Source of the DNA: Rhynochetos jubatus
Lineage: Eukaryota; Chordata; Aves; Eurypygiformes; Rhynochetidae
NCBI GenBank assembly: GCA_027574665.1
Contig: CM050650.1
Span: 97,809,086-97,873,085 of the forward strand
Length of the DNA: 64,000 bases
Reading direction: 5' to 3'
In this document: positions 62,802-64,000 of the stretch, one piece after another
Layout of the letters: the number at the start of each line of letters is the position of its first letter
How positions within the stretch are numbered: position 1 is the first letter of the stretch
Position numbers and translations under genes: made by a program
Notes under the pieces: model-generated
Seen by the model: only the letters and a program-made list of their open reading frames with translations
Told to the model about the DNA's origin: nothing
The model's database searches: none

Positions 62802-64000
62802 GTGACATACAGAACAATAGCAGCCAGGTGTTATTTTTGTGGCATGCTAAGCTTTTTTGATTGCCAGTAGATTTTATAGAAAATGCATACGTGTAGCTCT
62901 GAAGGTTTTTGCTTTAGTGATGTGATTTTCCTTGTCAGTAGTTAGAACCTGAGGTTGAGGAGAGACATACTGCTGTGTGAAACTGCAGAAGGGCACACAA
63001 GTGATAAGCATTCCAGAAATACAGTTTCAATTTATGACACTGGATTTACTTGTAAATATAAACCCCTGTGTTTTTCCCCATTAATATGGTGGTTTGTTTG
63101 CTTGCTCTTTTTTTGGTGGCTTTGGTGTATTTATTTTAAAAAACAACAAATTACTTTTATGTTTTTAATAGGTAGGTCTGTGTCCTACAGTTGACCTGAG
63201 TCAGATGCCTACTTGAGTCAGTAGCTATTTACCCCTCACCACTGAGGAATGAATAGAAATTATTTACTTTAGCCCTTATCTGGGTTAGAGTCTCCATGGA
63301 GCAATGTGTGGTGAAACCCACAGAAAAGGGACACTTTTCTGGCAAAGAATTTGCATACTTACCAAGCAACACAAAGAAAGGTGAGGAAAAAGGTACTAGC
63401 ACCTCTTAGATATAGAGTATGCAGGCATGAAACAAATAATCTCTCTAAAAATTGCAGAGGGAATCTGTGTTGGATCCTGAAAATAAACCCAGTATCTAAA
63501 TGACTTAATCTAGTGCCGTAATCAGCAGATACTTTATTTCCCCCAGGCCATTACCTGTCTCATGTAGAAGTAGCTCCTACATGATAATTACACTATTAGA
63601 AATGGAAAAGCCATTAATAAGTCATCTGTTAGAAGAATTTGTGACGTTTCAATGGTTGGTGATATTTATCTAATTTTATATTAGTTTATTCAAACTTTTC
63701 CAAAATTAGTTCAACATATTTATTCTGTTAATATAATCTAGTCAGCAATGAAAGAAAAAGACCTCTTTTTAATTGTAATAGGTAGCCAAACCCTAAAGAA
63801 CAGTCAAATCTCCATCTGTTAGGGAGGGGTTTTCTGTATTAACTGAACAGTTTTGTGCAGGCTTGTGTAAGAGCTGGAAGAATAACACTGTTTCATGGAT
63901 AGTTTTAAATAATTTTATTGTAAACTGGTTACAGGTAGTAAATTTTAGGGAATATTGTACTGCTTCTGTTAAGGAGATACCCTGATCAGTGTATGAGCTC
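62802..64000 (+). other. KHDRBS2 intron 1, continuing beyond the window
   Basis: AT-rich intronic sequence with no exon, splice-bounded open frame or recognised repeat. The 79-codon frame at 62955-63194 has no recognised homology and no suitable flanking splice sites that I can support. The intron is at least 3.8 kb and continues past the right edge. Confidence 0.8.

Noticed and set aside
1-64000. CRISPR arrays, operons, tRNA or rRNA genes
   Set aside because: The window is vertebrate nuclear DNA. No spaced direct-repeat array, clustered coding genes or recognisable structural RNA was seen.

Overview
This is vertebrate nuclear DNA, almost certainly from a bird and most likely a songbird. It is AT-rich, gene-poor sequence with no operons or dense coding. 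The interspersed repeats are the short solo LTRs of avian endogenous retroviruses (openings like TGTGGTGGGTTGACC or TGTTGTGGTTTAACC, closings like CCCAGTACA or CCAGGACA) plus a scrap of CR1 LINE tail. No mammalian-type SINE was recognised. The songbird assignment rests on recognising these LTR families by eye, not on a database search.

The only gene found is the first coding exon of KHDRBS2 (SLM-1, a neuronal STAR-family RNA-binding protein) on the + strand at 60089-60179. It ends in a clean GTAAGG splice donor, and intron 1 runs off the right edge. Upstream is a CpG island (about 58540-60570) with two CCAAT boxes, GC boxes, an ATG-free GC-rich leader and, about 1.1 kb before the ATG, a nearly perfect 21-bp REST/NRSF (RE1) silencer site. 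Between the RE1 site and the core promoter lies about 590 bp of degenerate CA/CG-rich simple repeat.

Positions 1 to about 58500 look like intergenic desert upstream of KHDRBS2. No exon of another gene can be supported there. The landmarks are six LTRs (3579-4526, 10395-10986, 12991-13497, 34615-35219, 35254-36002, 50176-50734), an LTR-start scrap followed by a CR1 tail near 54546-54740, a 424-bp TA-rich low-complexity tract at 48201-48624, and a GC-rich block of unknown class at about 38560-38985. A seventh LTR (62247-62801) sits in KHDRBS2 intron 1. Two LTRs (12991-13497 and 50176-50734) have perfect 5-bp target-site duplications, which fixes their ends.

The strongest leads are the RE1 site in the KHDRBS2 promoter, and a TGAYRTCA motif shared by five of the LTRs that looks like a cAMP-response element (TGACGTCA) eroded by CpG deamination, independently on either strand. 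No previously undescribed multi-gene system was seen.
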